DNA from: Brevibacterium sp. JSBI002
Lineage (GTDB): Bacteria > Actinomycetota > Actinomycetes > Actinomycetales > Brevibacteriaceae
DNA: 64,000 bases
Assembly: GCF_026013965.1 (NCBI RefSeq)
Contig: NZ_CP110341.1
Coordinates: 1,364,001-1,428,000, forward strand
Direction: 5' to 3'
Shown here: positions 1 to 8,655 of the stretch, piece after piece
Position numbering within the stretch: the stretch's first letter is position 1
Layout: each line of letters begins with the position of its first letter
Notes under the pieces: generated by a model
Database searches by the model: none
What the model saw: the letters and a program-made list of their open reading frames with translations, nothing else
Told to the model about the DNA's origin: nothing
Position numbers and translations under genes: made by a program

Positions 1-2942
1 AAGCGGGGGTCTTCGACCGCCTCGTCGTCGCCGGACTCTCCTGGCAGCATGTGACGATCATCCGCGCACTGGGCAAATACCTGCGCCAGGCGGGCTTCAC
101 CTATTCCGACGCCTATGTCGGTGAGGTCTACAGCGACAACCCGCAGATCTCGAAGCTGCTCGTCGACTACTTCTCCGCCAAGTTCGATCCAGACGTCGAC
201 GACGCCGGACGCGAAGCGACGATGACCGAGATCGACGACGCGATCGAAACCGCCCTCAGCGAAGTGGCCAGCCTCGACGCCGACCGTGTGCTGCGCTCCT
301 CGCTGGAACTGCTGCGGGCGACCCTGCGCACGAACTACTACATCGACGAATCCGGTGCCCTGCCCACGGCCCTGGTGCTCAAGATACGACCCGACGAGCT
401 CAGCTTCGTGCCGAAGCCGAAGCCGGCTCTCGAGATGTGGGTGTATTCCCCGCAGGTCGAAGGCGTGCACCTGCGCTTCGGCACCGTCGCTCGCGGAGGG
501 CTGCGCTGGTCGGATCGTCGCGATGACTTCCGCACCGAGGTCCTCGGCCTCGTCAAGGCGCAGATGGTCAAGAACGCGCTCATCGTGCCCACCGGGGCAA
601 AGGGCGGCTTCTTCCCGAAGCAGCTGCCGCCGATGAGCGATCGGGACGCCTGGATGGCCGCCGGTCAGGCCGCCTACGAGGTATTCATCGAAAGCATGCT
701 CGAAGTTGCGGACAACCTCACCTATGGCAGCGACGACTCCAGCGTCGTCGTCCACCCCGACCGTGTGGTCCGCCACGATGGAGATGACTACTATCTCGTC
801 GTCGCAGCCGACAAGGGCACGGCACGGTTCTCTGATGTGGCCAACGCGATCGCCGAACGCAGAGGATTCTGGCTCGGCGACGCGTTCGCATCCGGCGGAT
901 CGGTCGGCTACGACCACAAGGCGATGGCCATCACCTCTCGGGGCGCGTGGAAATCCGTCGAACGCCACTTCCGCGAACTCGGACTCAACACCGCAGCCGA
1001 GGACTTCACTGTCGTGGGCATCGGCGATATGAGCGGCGACGTCTTCGGCAACGGCATGCTGCGCAGCGAGCATATCCGCCTCGTCGCGGCCTTCGACCAC
1101 CGGGACATCTTCCTCGATCCGAACCCCGATGCCGCTCGCAGCTTCGTCGAACGCCAACGGCTTTTCGACCTGCCGCGCTCGAGCTGGCAGGACTACGACC
1201 GGGACCTCATCTCCTCGGGCGGCGGAGTCTTCTCCCGGTCGGCGAAGTCGATCGACCTCAGCCCCGAAGCCGCCTCGGTGCTCGGAGTCGAACCCGGAAA
1301 GCGCAGCCCCGCCGACCTCATGTCGGAGATCCTCAAGGCACCGGTCGACCTTGTCTACAACGGCGGTATCGGCACTTACATCAAGGCCTCGAGCGAGAGC
1401 CACGCCGATGTCGGCGATAAGTCCAACGATGCCATCCGCATCGACGGCGCCGATGTGCGGGCTCGAGTGATCGGTGAGGGCGGCAACCTCGGTGTGACAC
1501 AGCTGGGACGTGTCGAGGCCGCTCTGGGCGGAGTCGAGGTCAACACTGACGCCGTCGACAACTCGGCCGGCGTCGACAGCTCCGACCACGAGGTCAACAT
1601 CAAGCTGCTCCTGCGCACGCTCTTGCACAAGGGAGCATTCGCCGCGGAAGAGCGGGAGGCGGTTCTGCACTCGTTCACTGACCAGGTCGCCGACCGGGTG
1701 CTGGCGAACAACTACTCGCAGAACGTCGTTCTCGGCGAGGCTCGGGCCCAGACCGAATCGATGTCGGGCACCTATGGTCGGCTGCTGGGCTATCTGGAGA
1801 AGAACGCCGATCTCGACCGGGCGGTCGAATTCCTGCCCAACGCCGACGAACTGGCCAAACGCGAGTTCAGCTACTACGTGTCGCCCGAACTCGCCGTGCT
1901 GCTGGCCTATGTGAAGATGCACGCCGCCGATGAGGTCCTCGCCAGCACCGTGCCGGACGAGACGTGGATGCGTCGCGAACTCGTGTCCTACTTCCCGGAC
2001 GCTCTGCAGGAGAAGTACGGCGAGCTCATCCCCGAACACCCGCTGCACCGGGAGATCGCGACGGCGAAGCTCGTCAACAGGCTCGTCGACCGCGGCGGAC
2101 TGACCTACATCTACCGGATGCTCGAAGAGACACCGGCGTCGGTGCCGCAGATCGCACGCGTGTTCGTCGTGGTCTCGGAGATCTTCGGACTCGATGACTT
2201 CTTCGAGGCCGTGTGCGCACTCGACAACCGGGTGACGACCGAGGTGCAGGTGAAACTCCAGCACGACTATGTGCGCCTGCTCGATCGCTCCTCGCGCTGG
2301 CTCGTGCAGCAGGCGCCGGACAGCCTCGACGTCGATTCCGGCATCGAGATGTACGGCAAGGTCGTCGAAGCTCTGCGCTCCAGGGTCCCGGACCTCGTCG
2401 ACGGCTACGATGCCGAGACTATGCAGGCGAAGGCGCAGAGCTACATCGACGAAGGTGTGCCGAGCGAACTCGCTTGGCGCTCCGCCGCCCTGCTCGACGA
2501 GTTCGTGCTGCTCGACATCACCCAGGTGGCCGCTCGGGCGAACGAATCCGCCGAGGACGTCGCAGAGGTCTACTACGCCGTGAACGAACGCTTCTCCGGC
2601 TCGCAGATCCTCACCCTCATCGGTGAGCTCGATCGCAGCGACCGCTGGTCGGCGCTGGCCCGCGGATCCATGCGTGACGACTACTACGCCGCGATCCTGT
2701 CGGTGACCGGAACGGTTCTGGCTGCCACGGATTCGCCGATCTCCGGAACCCCGGACGAACGGGCGAAGCAGCGCCTGTCCGAATGGCTCGAACGCAATGA
2801 GACCGTCGTGGGGCGGGTGCTGGAGACGACGGAGACGATCCTCGGACTCGACTCAGTCACCCAGGCGCCGCTGTCGGTGCTGCTGCGTTCGCTGCGGTCG
2901 ATGGTCCGCTCTTCGGCCTGGGAGAGCGAACACAACGGCTGA
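1..2942 (+). CDS. gdh: NAD-specific glutamate dehydrogenase, large type, C-terminal part (5' end outside window)
   Basis: Oxidative deamination of glutamate to 2-oxoglutarate with NAD. The frame is open from the first bases of the window, so the gene starts upstream; a GTG at 51 is internal. About 980 residues are visible, against roughly 1600 for the whole 180-kDa class of bacterial enzyme. The catalytic core is recognisable from GGLRWSDRRDDFRTEVLGL and the following lysine-rich stretch ending GAKGGFFPK (around nucleotides 505-620), and the NAD-binding part from GEGGNLGVTQLGR (near 1470). The remainder is the helical C-terminal region typical of this class. It ends with TGA at 2940-2942, 200 bases before pdtaS, with no obvious terminator. 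Family assignment is firm. Confidence 0.93.
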   Translation, partial: AGVFDRLVVAGLSWQHVTIIRALGKYLRQAGFTYSDAYVGEVYSDNPQISKLLVDYFSAKFDPDVDDAGREATMTEIDDAIETALSEVASLDADRVLRSSLELLRATLRTNYYIDESGALPTALVLKIRPDELSFVPKPKPALEMWVYSPQVEGVHLRFGTVARGGLRWSDRRDDFRTEVLGLVKAQMVKNALIVPTGAKGGFFPKQLPPMSDRDAWMAAGQAAYEVFIESMLEVADNLTYGSDDSSVVVHPDRVVRHDGDDYYLVVAADKGTARFSDVANAIAERRGFWLGDAFASGGSVGYDHKAMAITSRGAWKSVERHFRELGLNTAAEDFTVVGIGDMSGDVFGNGMLRSEHIRLVAAFDHRDIFLDPNPDAARSFVERQRLFDLPRSSWQDYDRDLISSGGGVFSRSAKSIDLSPEAASVLGVEPGKRSPADLMSEILKAPVDLVYNGGIGTYIKASSESHADVGDKSNDAIRIDGADVRARVIGEGGNLGVTQLGRVEAALGGVEVNTDAVDNSAGVDSSDHEVNIKLLLRTLLHKGAFAAEEREAVLHSFTDQVADRVLANNYSQNVVLGEARAQTESMSGTYGRLLGYLEKNADLDRAVEFLPNADELAKREFSYYVSPELAVLLAYVKMHAADEVLASTVPDETWMRRELVSYFPDALQEKYGELIPEHPLHREIATAKLVNRLVDRGGLTYIYRMLEETPASVPQIARVFVVVSEIFGLDDFFEAVCALDNRVTTEVQVKLQHDYVRLLDRSSRWLVQQAPDSLDVDSGIEMYGKVVEALRSRVPDLVDGYDAETMQAKAQSYIDEGVPSELAWRSAALLDEFVLLDITQVAARANESAEDVAEVYYAVNERFSGSQILTLIGELDRSDRWSALARGSMRDDYYAAILSVTGTVLAATDSPISGTPDERAKQRLSEWLERNETVVGRVLETTETILGLDSVTQAPLSVLLRSLRSMVRSSAWESEHNG

Positions 2943-3142
2943 GGCTGATTCCGGTCGCGGTCGACACCATGGTCGGCCGCGATCGGCAGGTCGACTACGA
3001 TCGGCCGGTCAGTTGGGATCGTGCGGACACAGCCGCCTCGGCGGGTCCGAACCCTGGCCTTTTAAGTGATAGCGTCTGAACATCGACTTTTCAGCAGATC
3101 CGCGGACAACGCGGGTCTGCTGATCTCACCTTGGAGGAACGT

Positions 3143-4660
3143 ATGGTGCTCAACGAACTGCTGGCGGCCGAGGGCATCACGGATGAGTCAGACGTCGAAC
3201 ACATCCATCTGCTCGTCGGGGACTGGCAGCTGTTGGCGGACCTCTCCTTCGCCGATCTCGTGCTGTGGGTGCCGTCGCCCAACGGCGCCTACACGGTCCT
3301 GGCACATGCCCGATCGACAACCGGAGCGACACTGTTCAACCGGGACCTGATCGGAGCGCGTGCGACCGGTCTGGAGAAGGAGCTGCTCGACCAGGCCAGC
3401 AGCACCCGCAGCTATGTCACTCACGTCGCCGCGGCCCGAGAGATGGGAATCAGTGCCGGGTCCTCCGATGTCGACATCCTCGCCGAGGCGGTGCCGATCA
3501 TCCGCAACGGCGAGGCCATCGCGCTCGTCGTCCGGTATTCGGAGGAGGTCCGACGCAGAGGTTCGTCTCGTTTGGAGAAGTACTACCGGGAAACGGCGAT
3601 GGCTCTGATGCGGATGATCGTGCAGGGAACGTTCCCCGATCGCGATGCCCCGTCCGGGGCGCGGCACGGCGAACCGCGAGTCGGCGACGGCATCTTCATC
3701 CTCGACCGCGATTCGCATGTGCAGTATGCTTCCCCGAACGCCGTATCGCTCATGCACCGGCTCGGCTACGGAGGAGAGATCGAAGGCAGCTATCTCTCCG
3801 AGGTGGTCTCGAACCTCAGTGCAGAGCTGCGTCAGGTCGATGAGACCCTCCCGCTGGTGCTCACCGGGCGTGCCCCGTGGCGGACCGAACTCGAAGTCGG
3901 GCGCACGAGTGTGTCCCTGCGCGCGATTCCGCTGACGGACGAGGGCGAGCGGGTCGGTGCGATCGTCCTCGCCCGTGACGTCTCCGAAATCCGTCGCCGC
4001 AAACGTGAGCTGCTCTCCCGCGACGCGATGATCAAGGAGATGCACCACAGGGTGAAGAACAATCTGCAGACCGTGTCCGCACTGCTGCGGCTGCAGACCC
4101 GCCGCATCGACAGCCCCGAGGCCAAGGGTGCGCTGACCGAGGCGATGCGCCGGGTCTCGATCATCGCCGTGGTCCACGATGTGCTCAGTCAGGGCATCGA
4201 ATCCGAAGTGGACTTCGACGAAGTCGTTGACAAGGGACTGCGTCTGACGCCCGAGCTGACCAGCCCCCTGGTGCATATCGAACTCAAACGGTGCGGAAGC
4301 TTCGGCACCATCTCCTCCGCTGATGCCACCTCCCTGGCGTTGGCCATCACGGAGCTGATCACGAACGCGATCGAACACGGTTTCCCCACTGAGAACTTGG
4401 AGAGCCTGGAACCGGGGGAGACGCTCAACGGCCATGTGTGGGTCACCCCGGAGCGCAACGGCGATCATCTGAGCGTGACGATCGCCGATGACGGCATCGG
4501 TTTGGGGGAGACGCAGAATCCGGGCAATGGCCTGGGCACGCAGATCGTGCGCACCCTGGTCTCTGCCGACCTGGCCGGTTCGATCCAATGGCAGGCGCGC
4601 GAAGGCGGCGGAACGGTCGCCGTCCTCGACGTTCCGCTGCGCCCGGACTCCTACGACTGA
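3143..4660 (+). CDS. pdtaS: PdtaS-type sensor histidine kinase
   Basis: Cytosolic sensor kinase that phosphorylates an ANTAR-domain RNA-binding response regulator (PdtaR in mycobacteria). 505 residues: N-terminal GAF-like domain, central PAS domain, a HisKA_2 box with phospho-acceptor His in MHHRVKNNLQTVSALL, then a HATPase domain with N box ELITNAIEHG and G box DDGIGLGE / GNGLGTQIV. ATG 3143 is chosen because GGAGG lies six bases upstream at 3133-3137; an upstream in-frame TTG at 3131 overlaps that site. No pdtaR is present in the window. It faces whiB1 across a shared inverted repeat, an arrangement I recall as Rv3220c/Rv3219 in M. tuberculosis. Confidence 0.9.
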   Translation: MVLNELLAAEGITDESDVEHIHLLVGDWQLLADLSFADLVLWVPSPNGAYTVLAHARSTTGATLFNRDLIGARATGLEKELLDQASSTRSYVTHVAAAREMGISAGSSDVDILAEAVPIIRNGEAIALVVRYSEEVRRRGSSRLEKYYRETAMALMRMIVQGTFPDRDAPSGARHGEPRVGDGIFILDRDSHVQYASPNAVSLMHRLGYGGEIEGSYLSEVVSNLSAELRQVDETLPLVLTGRAPWRTELEVGRTSVSLRAIPLTDEGERVGAIVLARDVSEIRRRKRELLSRDAMIKEMHHRVKNNLQTVSALLRLQTRRIDSPEAKGALTEAMRRVSIIAVVHDVLSQGIESEVDFDEVVDKGLRLTPELTSPLVHIELKRCGSFGTISSADATSLALAITELITNAIEHGFPTENLESLEPGETLNGHVWVTPERNGDHLSVTIADDGIGLGETQNPGNGLGTQIVRTLVSADLAGSIQWQAREGGGTVAVLDVPLRPDSYD

Positions 4661-4751
4661 GCGAAGCCCGTCGGACCGAGCCGGAGCTGCCAGGTTCCGG
4701 CGCCGGTCGATACTCGGACGGGCGCCCGGCCGGACGCCCGTCCGCACACAC

Positions 4752-4807
4752 GACTGAGTCCCTTGTTCCGACGACGATCATTCGCCGTCGGGACAAGGGA
4801 CTCAGTC
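4752..4807. terminator. Bidirectional hairpin between pdtaS and whiB1
   Basis: Two 22-base arms (4752-4773 and 4786-4807) are complementary with one mismatch around a 12-base loop. The repeat lies between convergent genes, so it can stop transcription from both sides. There is no U tract, as is common for actinobacterial terminators. Confidence 0.75.
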
Positions 4808-4882
4808 TTCGGAGCAGGAGCTCTTGGTGATTCAATTGAGGCTTCGGCAGTCCGGGGGACCGCCTCCGCGGTGGCCGACGCT

Positions 4883-5131
4883 TCAGCCGGCGCGGCGGGC
4901 ACGAGCGGCGCGACGCTTGAGCGCGCGACGCTCGTCCTCGCTCAGACCGCCCCAGACTCCGGCATCCTGACCGGATTCGAGGGCCCACTGAAGGCAGGTC
5001 TCTGCAACTTCACAACGGCGACAGACAGTCTTTGCTTCCTCAATCTGGAGCAGCGCGGGTCCGGTGTTGCCGATCGGGAAGAAGAGCTCCGGATCCTCAT
5101 TGAGGCATGCTGCACGGTGTCGCCAATCCAT
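4883..5131 (-). CDS. whiB1: WhiB1-type iron-sulfur transcription factor
   Basis: Small [4Fe-4S] regulator that binds the primary sigma factor and controls essential genes in actinobacteria; the cluster reacts with nitric oxide. 82 residues with the four cluster cysteines C9, C37, C40 and C46 (C-x27-C-x2-C-x5-C), the turn GVWGG and a basic tail KRRAARARR. The N-terminus MDWRHRAAC and the region GNTGPAL match WhiB1 rather than other Wbl classes. The start has GAAAGG upstream. The leader holds a CRP-like site (5244-5259), fitting the CRP control known for M. tuberculosis whiB1. Confidence 0.93.
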   Translation of the reverse strand: MDWRHRAACLNEDPELFFPIGNTGPALLQIEEAKTVCRRCEVAETCLQWALESGQDAGVWGGLSEDERRALKRRAARARRAG

Positions 5132-5169
5132 GGTGACCTTTCGACGAATTCAGTGAACGCGGTTGACTA

Positions 5170-5186
5170 CGCCCGAATTCCGGGCG
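5170..5186. promoter_or_regulatory. Short inverted repeat upstream of whiB1
   Basis: CGCCCG and CGGGCG flank a five-base AATTC loop, 39-55 bases upstream of the whiB1 start. It may be an operator or a leader hairpin; no binding protein is suggested by the sequence. Confidence 0.3.
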
Positions 5187-5243
5187 TGCAACTCTCACAG
5201 TCAAGGTTCACATAACGCAATTGGGCGCACAAGGGTCCGGCAG

Positions 5244-5259
5244 TGTGAAATTTCTGACA
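5244..5259. promoter_or_regulatory. CRP-like binding site upstream of whiB1
   Basis: TGTGA-N6-TGACA differs by one base from the consensus TGTGA-N6-TCACA of CRP-family regulators. It lies 113-128 bases upstream of the whiB1 start. The M. tuberculosis whiB1 promoter is a known CRP target, so conservation is plausible, but it is a single-site match seen by eye. Confidence 0.4.
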
Positions 5260-5414
5260 AGAATTTTCCCTATTGTCCTGCTATGAGGGCGATCGCGCAA
5301 ATTGGTCCGCGATTCGTCTTTTCGGGCCTGTCGGAGCGTCTCCGCCTAGACTGTCAGGCACATGCAGACAGCAGGTGAATGCACACAGACATCTTGTGAA
5401 CCAATGGAGGATTC

Positions 5415-5966
5415 ATGACCAACGATCTCGCCAGCCCCCGCATCGTCTCCGTCGGCGGCCACACACCGCAGATCGATCCGGAGGCGTTCGTCGCAGCCGG
5501 TGCCACTCTCGTCGGCGATGTGCACGTGAAGAAGGGCGCCAGCGTCTTCTACGGCTGTGTTCTGCGCGCCGAAGCCGCCCCGATCACGATTGGTGAGGAC
5601 TCGAACGTGCAGGACAACACCGTCATGCACACCGACGCCGGCAAACCCGTCGTCATCGGCGCCCGCGTCTCCATCGGCCACCAAGCGCTCGTCCACGGTG
5701 CGATCGTCGATGATGATGTGCTCATCGGAATGCACTCCACAGTGCTCAACGACGCCCATATCGGCAGCGAGTCCCTCGTCGCCGCGGGCGCCGTCGTCCT
5801 CGAAGGCACGCAGATCCCCGCACGGTCGCTCGTCGCCGGTGTGCCCGCGAAGGTGCGCAGGGAGATGACCGATGAAGGAGTGGAGAAGGTCCGGCAGAAC
5901 GCCCAGTCCTATGTGCGTCTGTCGACCCTGCACAGGGACACCGCCGAGGTGGTCGACCCGAGCTGA
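5415..5966 (+). CDS. Gamma carbonic anhydrase family protein (left-handed beta-helix)
   Basis: 183 residues of hexapeptide repeats forming a left-handed beta-helix, the fold of gamma-class carbonic anhydrases and the YrdA/PaaY group. The expected metal ligands are present: H72 (TVMHTDAG), H89 (SIGHQ) and H94 (LVHG). Start ATG 5415 follows TGGAGG at 5405-5410. Whether it hydrates CO2 cannot be told: many family members are inactive or have other roles. A separate beta carbonic anhydrase lies at 21428-22054. Confidence 0.88.
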   Translation: MTNDLASPRIVSVGGHTPQIDPEAFVAAGATLVGDVHVKKGASVFYGCVLRAEAAPITIGEDSNVQDNTVMHTDAGKPVVIGARVSIGHQALVHGAIVDDDVLIGMHSTVLNDAHIGSESLVAAGAVVLEGTQIPARSLVAGVPAKVRREMTDEGVEKVRQNAQSYVRLSTLHRDTAEVVDPS

Positions 5967-6068
5967 TCGGACCGCAGCCGGACCGATTGCGGACCGGCCC
6001 GAACCGGTCCCAAAGGAACCATTCGGTCGATTCCCAGGGGGCCGTTCGCAAGCATCGTGGCGATTTGA

Positions 6069-6081
6069 GACAATCTGTATG
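6069..6081 (+). promoter_or_regulatory. Probable leaderless promoter of lpdA
   Basis: GACAAT at 6069-6074 sits six bases from the GTG start at 6081, the spacing expected if transcription begins at the start codon. No ribosome-binding site is visible. Confidence 0.4.
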
Positions 6082-7505
6082 TGAACACTGAATTTGATTC
6101 CACTGCAGATCGCGTCGTCATCATCGGCGGCGGCCCCGGCGGCTACGAGGCCGCGCTCGTCGCGGCTCAGCTCGGTGCCGATGTCATGCTCATCGAGCAG
6201 AATCGGTGCGGTGGTTCCGCCGTGCTCACCGACGTCGTGCCGTCGAAGTCGCTCATCGCCACCGCGGAGATGATGGACGAGATCGAGCGCTCCGACGGGC
6301 TTGGAATCCGGATCGAGAACTCCGAGGACACCGAGGCAGGTGCGCGCCGAGTCACCGCCGACCTCGAAGCTGTCAACAAGCGCATCCTCTCCCTCGCCGA
6401 CGCTCAGGCCAACGACATCTACGAAGGTCTCATCCGGGCCGGTGTCAAGGTCATCCAGGGCACAGCGACACTGGCCGGTCGCGACCAGGTCCATGTAGTC
6501 GAATCCGGCGGCACCGAGTACACCCTCGAGGCCTCGACGATCCTGCTCTCGGTCGGCGCCCACCCGCGTGAGCTGCCCACTGCGCAGCCTGACGGTGAGC
6601 GCATCCTCACCTGGACTCAGCTGTACGACCTCGACGAACTGCCCGAGCACCTCATCGTCGTCGGCTCCGGTGTCACCGGTGCCGAGTTCGCTTCGGCCTA
6701 CCGGGCATTGGGCACCGAGGTGACCCTCGTGTCCTCGCGTGAGAAGGTCCTGCCCGGCCAGGACGAGGACGCAGCCGATGTGCTCGAGTTCGTCTTCCGC
6801 AACAAGGGCATGAATGTCCTCTCCCGCTCCCGCGCCGCCTCGGTGACCCGCACCGACGACGGAGTCGAAGTGGTGCTCGCCGATGGTCGTCGTGTCGAAG
6901 GATCCCACTGCCTCATGGCCGTCGGTTCGATTCCGAACACCGAAGGTCTCGGGCTGGAGGAGGCCGGTGTCCGCGTCAGCGAGTCCGGACACATCGTCGT
7001 CGACGGCGTTTCGCGGACCTCGCGGGCAGGAATCTACGCGGCCGGTGACTGCACCGGTGTGCTGCCGCTGGCCTCGGTGGCAGCGATGCAGGGGCGGATC
7101 GCCATGAACCACGCGCTCGGCGACGCCGTGCAGCCGCTCAAACTGCGCAATGTCGCATCGAACGTGTTCACCGCACCCGAGATCGCCACCGTCGGCTTCA
7201 CTCAGCAGAACTACCGGGAGAACCCGACGGACATCGACACCGTGATGCTGCCGTTGGACACGAACCCTCGCGCCAAGATGCTCGGCATCGAGGACGGCTT
7301 CGTCAAGATCTTCGCTCGGCGCGGATCCGGCTCCATCCTCGGCGGAGTCGTCGTCGGTCCCCGAGCCAGTGAGCTCATCCTGCCGATCACCATGGCAGTG
7401 GAGAACCGGCTGACCGTCGATCAGCTCTCCGCCTCCTTCGTCGTCTACCCCTCGGTGAGCGGTTCGCTGACCGAAGCGGCACGGAAACTCCACCGTCACC
7501 TCTGA
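6081..7505 (+). CDS. lpdA: LpdA-type NAD(P)H:quinone oxidoreductase (flavoprotein disulfide reductase family, redox cysteines absent)
   Basis: 474-residue FAD/NAD(P)H-dependent protein: FAD-binding GGGPGGYEA at 16-24, second Rossmann motif VVGSGVTGAEFAS, GD motif AAGDCTG, and a C-terminal dimerisation domain. At the place where lipoamide dehydrogenases have C-x4-C this protein reads GGSAVLTDVVPSK (44-56), so both redox cysteines are replaced (A47, V52). M. tuberculosis LpdA (Rv3303c) likewise lacks them and reduces quinones, so that role is inferred. Starts with GTG and has a -10-like GACAAT only six bases upstream, suggesting a leaderless mRNA. Confidence 0.85.
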   Translation: MNTEFDSTADRVVIIGGGPGGYEAALVAAQLGADVMLIEQNRCGGSAVLTDVVPSKSLIATAEMMDEIERSDGLGIRIENSEDTEAGARRVTADLEAVNKRILSLADAQANDIYEGLIRAGVKVIQGTATLAGRDQVHVVESGGTEYTLEASTILLSVGAHPRELPTAQPDGERILTWTQLYDLDELPEHLIVVGSGVTGAEFASAYRALGTEVTLVSSREKVLPGQDEDAADVLEFVFRNKGMNVLSRSRAASVTRTDDGVEVVLADGRRVEGSHCLMAVGSIPNTEGLGLEEAGVRVSESGHIVVDGVSRTSRAGIYAAGDCTGVLPLASVAAMQGRIAMNHALGDAVQPLKLRNVASNVFTAPEIATVGFTQQNYRENPTDIDTVMLPLDTNPRAKMLGIEDGFVKIFARRGSGSILGGVVVGPRASELILPITMAVENRLTVDQLSASFVVYPSVSGSLTEAARKLHRHL

Positions 7506-7576
7506 ACCGTCGATCCGACGAGCGCAGGAAAGTTTTATTCCGCAGCTGTCGATCCGGTCGCTCCTCGACCGTCATC

Positions 7577-7834
7577 ATGGTGGGCAGGCCGATCAGCGAG
7601 GCGGGGATCGTCGTCGGCGGCTTCGCCCTCGAAGGACCTGAACTCGGGGTCCGGGTGAGCGGATCCGGCGGCGAATCGCTTGTCGCCTCGGGCCCGTTCG
7701 CCGAATCGAACGAGTTCGTCGGCGGCAGCTACGTCATCGACGTCGCCGATATCGACGAGGCGATCGCCAGGGCGAAGAAGAGCCCCGCAGCCAAGGCCGG
7801 ACACATCGAGATCCGTCCCGTGGCCGACTACTGA
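7577..7834 (+). pseudogene. YCII-domain protein, N-terminally truncated
   Basis: 85 codons match the C-terminal two thirds of YCII-family proteins, such as ESLVASGPFAES and YVIDVADIDEAIARAK ending EIRPV. The usual N-terminal start (a KYMLL/IY-like strand) is missing, and the ATG at 7577 has no ribosome-binding site. YCII proteins are commonly encoded directly upstream of an ECF sigma factor with a long C-terminal domain, and this one overlaps a sigma-factor remnant at TGATG, so both are remains of one locus. Confidence 0.7.
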
Positions 7835-8546
7835 TGGACCCCGCCCCCGATGCGGCCGCCCGCGTCCTCAGCGCCATCGGCGAGGAGGACTACGGGCGGC
7901 TGCTCGCTGGTGGCCACGGCGAAGAACCGCGCCATCGATCTCATCCGCTCCGATGAGGTGCGCACCCGGCACTTCGCCCGCCTGCGCATCGAGGACGAAC
8001 GCATCGTGCTCACCCTGCGCTTCCTCTCGGGGCTGACCACCGCCGAGGTGGCCGCCGGGTTCCTCATCGAGACCGCGACGATGCAGCAGCGGATCGTCCG
8101 TGCCAAGGAGCGGATCCTCAAGACCGGGATTCCTTTCGGCCGCCCCGCGCCCGCTGAACTCGGTGACCGGTTGCCCGGAGTGCTGCGCGTCCTGTATCTC
8201 ATCTTCACTCAGGGCATCAACGCCACGGCAGGACCCGCACATACTCGAGTCGATCTGCAGCACGAAGCCATCCGGCTGGCCCGACTGCGTGCTCTATCGG
8301 ATGCTGTCCGACCTCGAGTCGTCGCCGGTCGTCGCTCTCAACACCGCGATCGTCCTCGGGCAGATCTCGAGTCCCGAGGCGGCCATGAGCGCCCTCGACG
8401 AACTGGCCGACGATCCGCAGCTGCTGCGTTACAGGCTCTTCCACATCGCACGGGCGATCACCCTCGACGAACTCGGTCGTACGGCGGAGGCCGAGGACGC
8501 CTATGCCGCGGGTCTGGAATGTCCCGGCAACGATGCCGAATCCTAA
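7833..8546 (+). pseudogene. ECF sigma factor with C-terminal extension (DUF6596 type), broken by deletions and frameshifts
   Basis: Pieces of one sigma factor lie in two alternating frames. From 7833: a region-2 start VLSAIGEEDYGRLLA. Then, frame-shifted from about 7905: LVATAKNRAIDLIRSDE, followed after a deletion by the region-4 part LTLRFLSGLTTAEVAAGF and the RVLYLIFTQGI start of the extension. From about 8290, in a third segment: SPVVALNTAIVLGQ and a TPR-like end to TAA 8546. Normal relatives have around 400 residues; internal blocks are missing at two or more points, so sequencing error cannot explain it. Confidence 0.85.
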
Positions 8547-8553
8547 TACATCA

Positions 8554-8591
8554 CTGCCCGGATCACCGATCTTCGACGGTGATCCGGGCAG
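8554..8591. terminator. Hairpin between the sigma remnant and accA3
   Basis: 15-base perfect arms (8554-8568 and 8577-8591) with an eight-base loop, placed between convergent genes. Confidence 0.7.
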
Positions 8592-8655
8592 GGACTTCTG
8601 TGCTCGTGACTCCTGACCTCAGGCCGGAGCGAACGGAGGCAGGCACGGGACCGGC

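Noticed and set aside
3188..4747. 519-codon minus-strand frame over pdtaS
   Set aside because: Shadow of the histidine kinase, low-complexity composition and no ribosome-binding site.
5346..7499. 717-codon open frame on the minus strand
   Set aside because: It is the antisense of the carbonic-anhydrase-like and lpdA genes; its sequence is the Asp/Gly/His/Val-rich type produced by high-GC antisense frames, and both sense genes have clear family motifs.
6081..7505. Dihydrolipoamide dehydrogenase call
   Set aside because: Both redox-active cysteines are missing.
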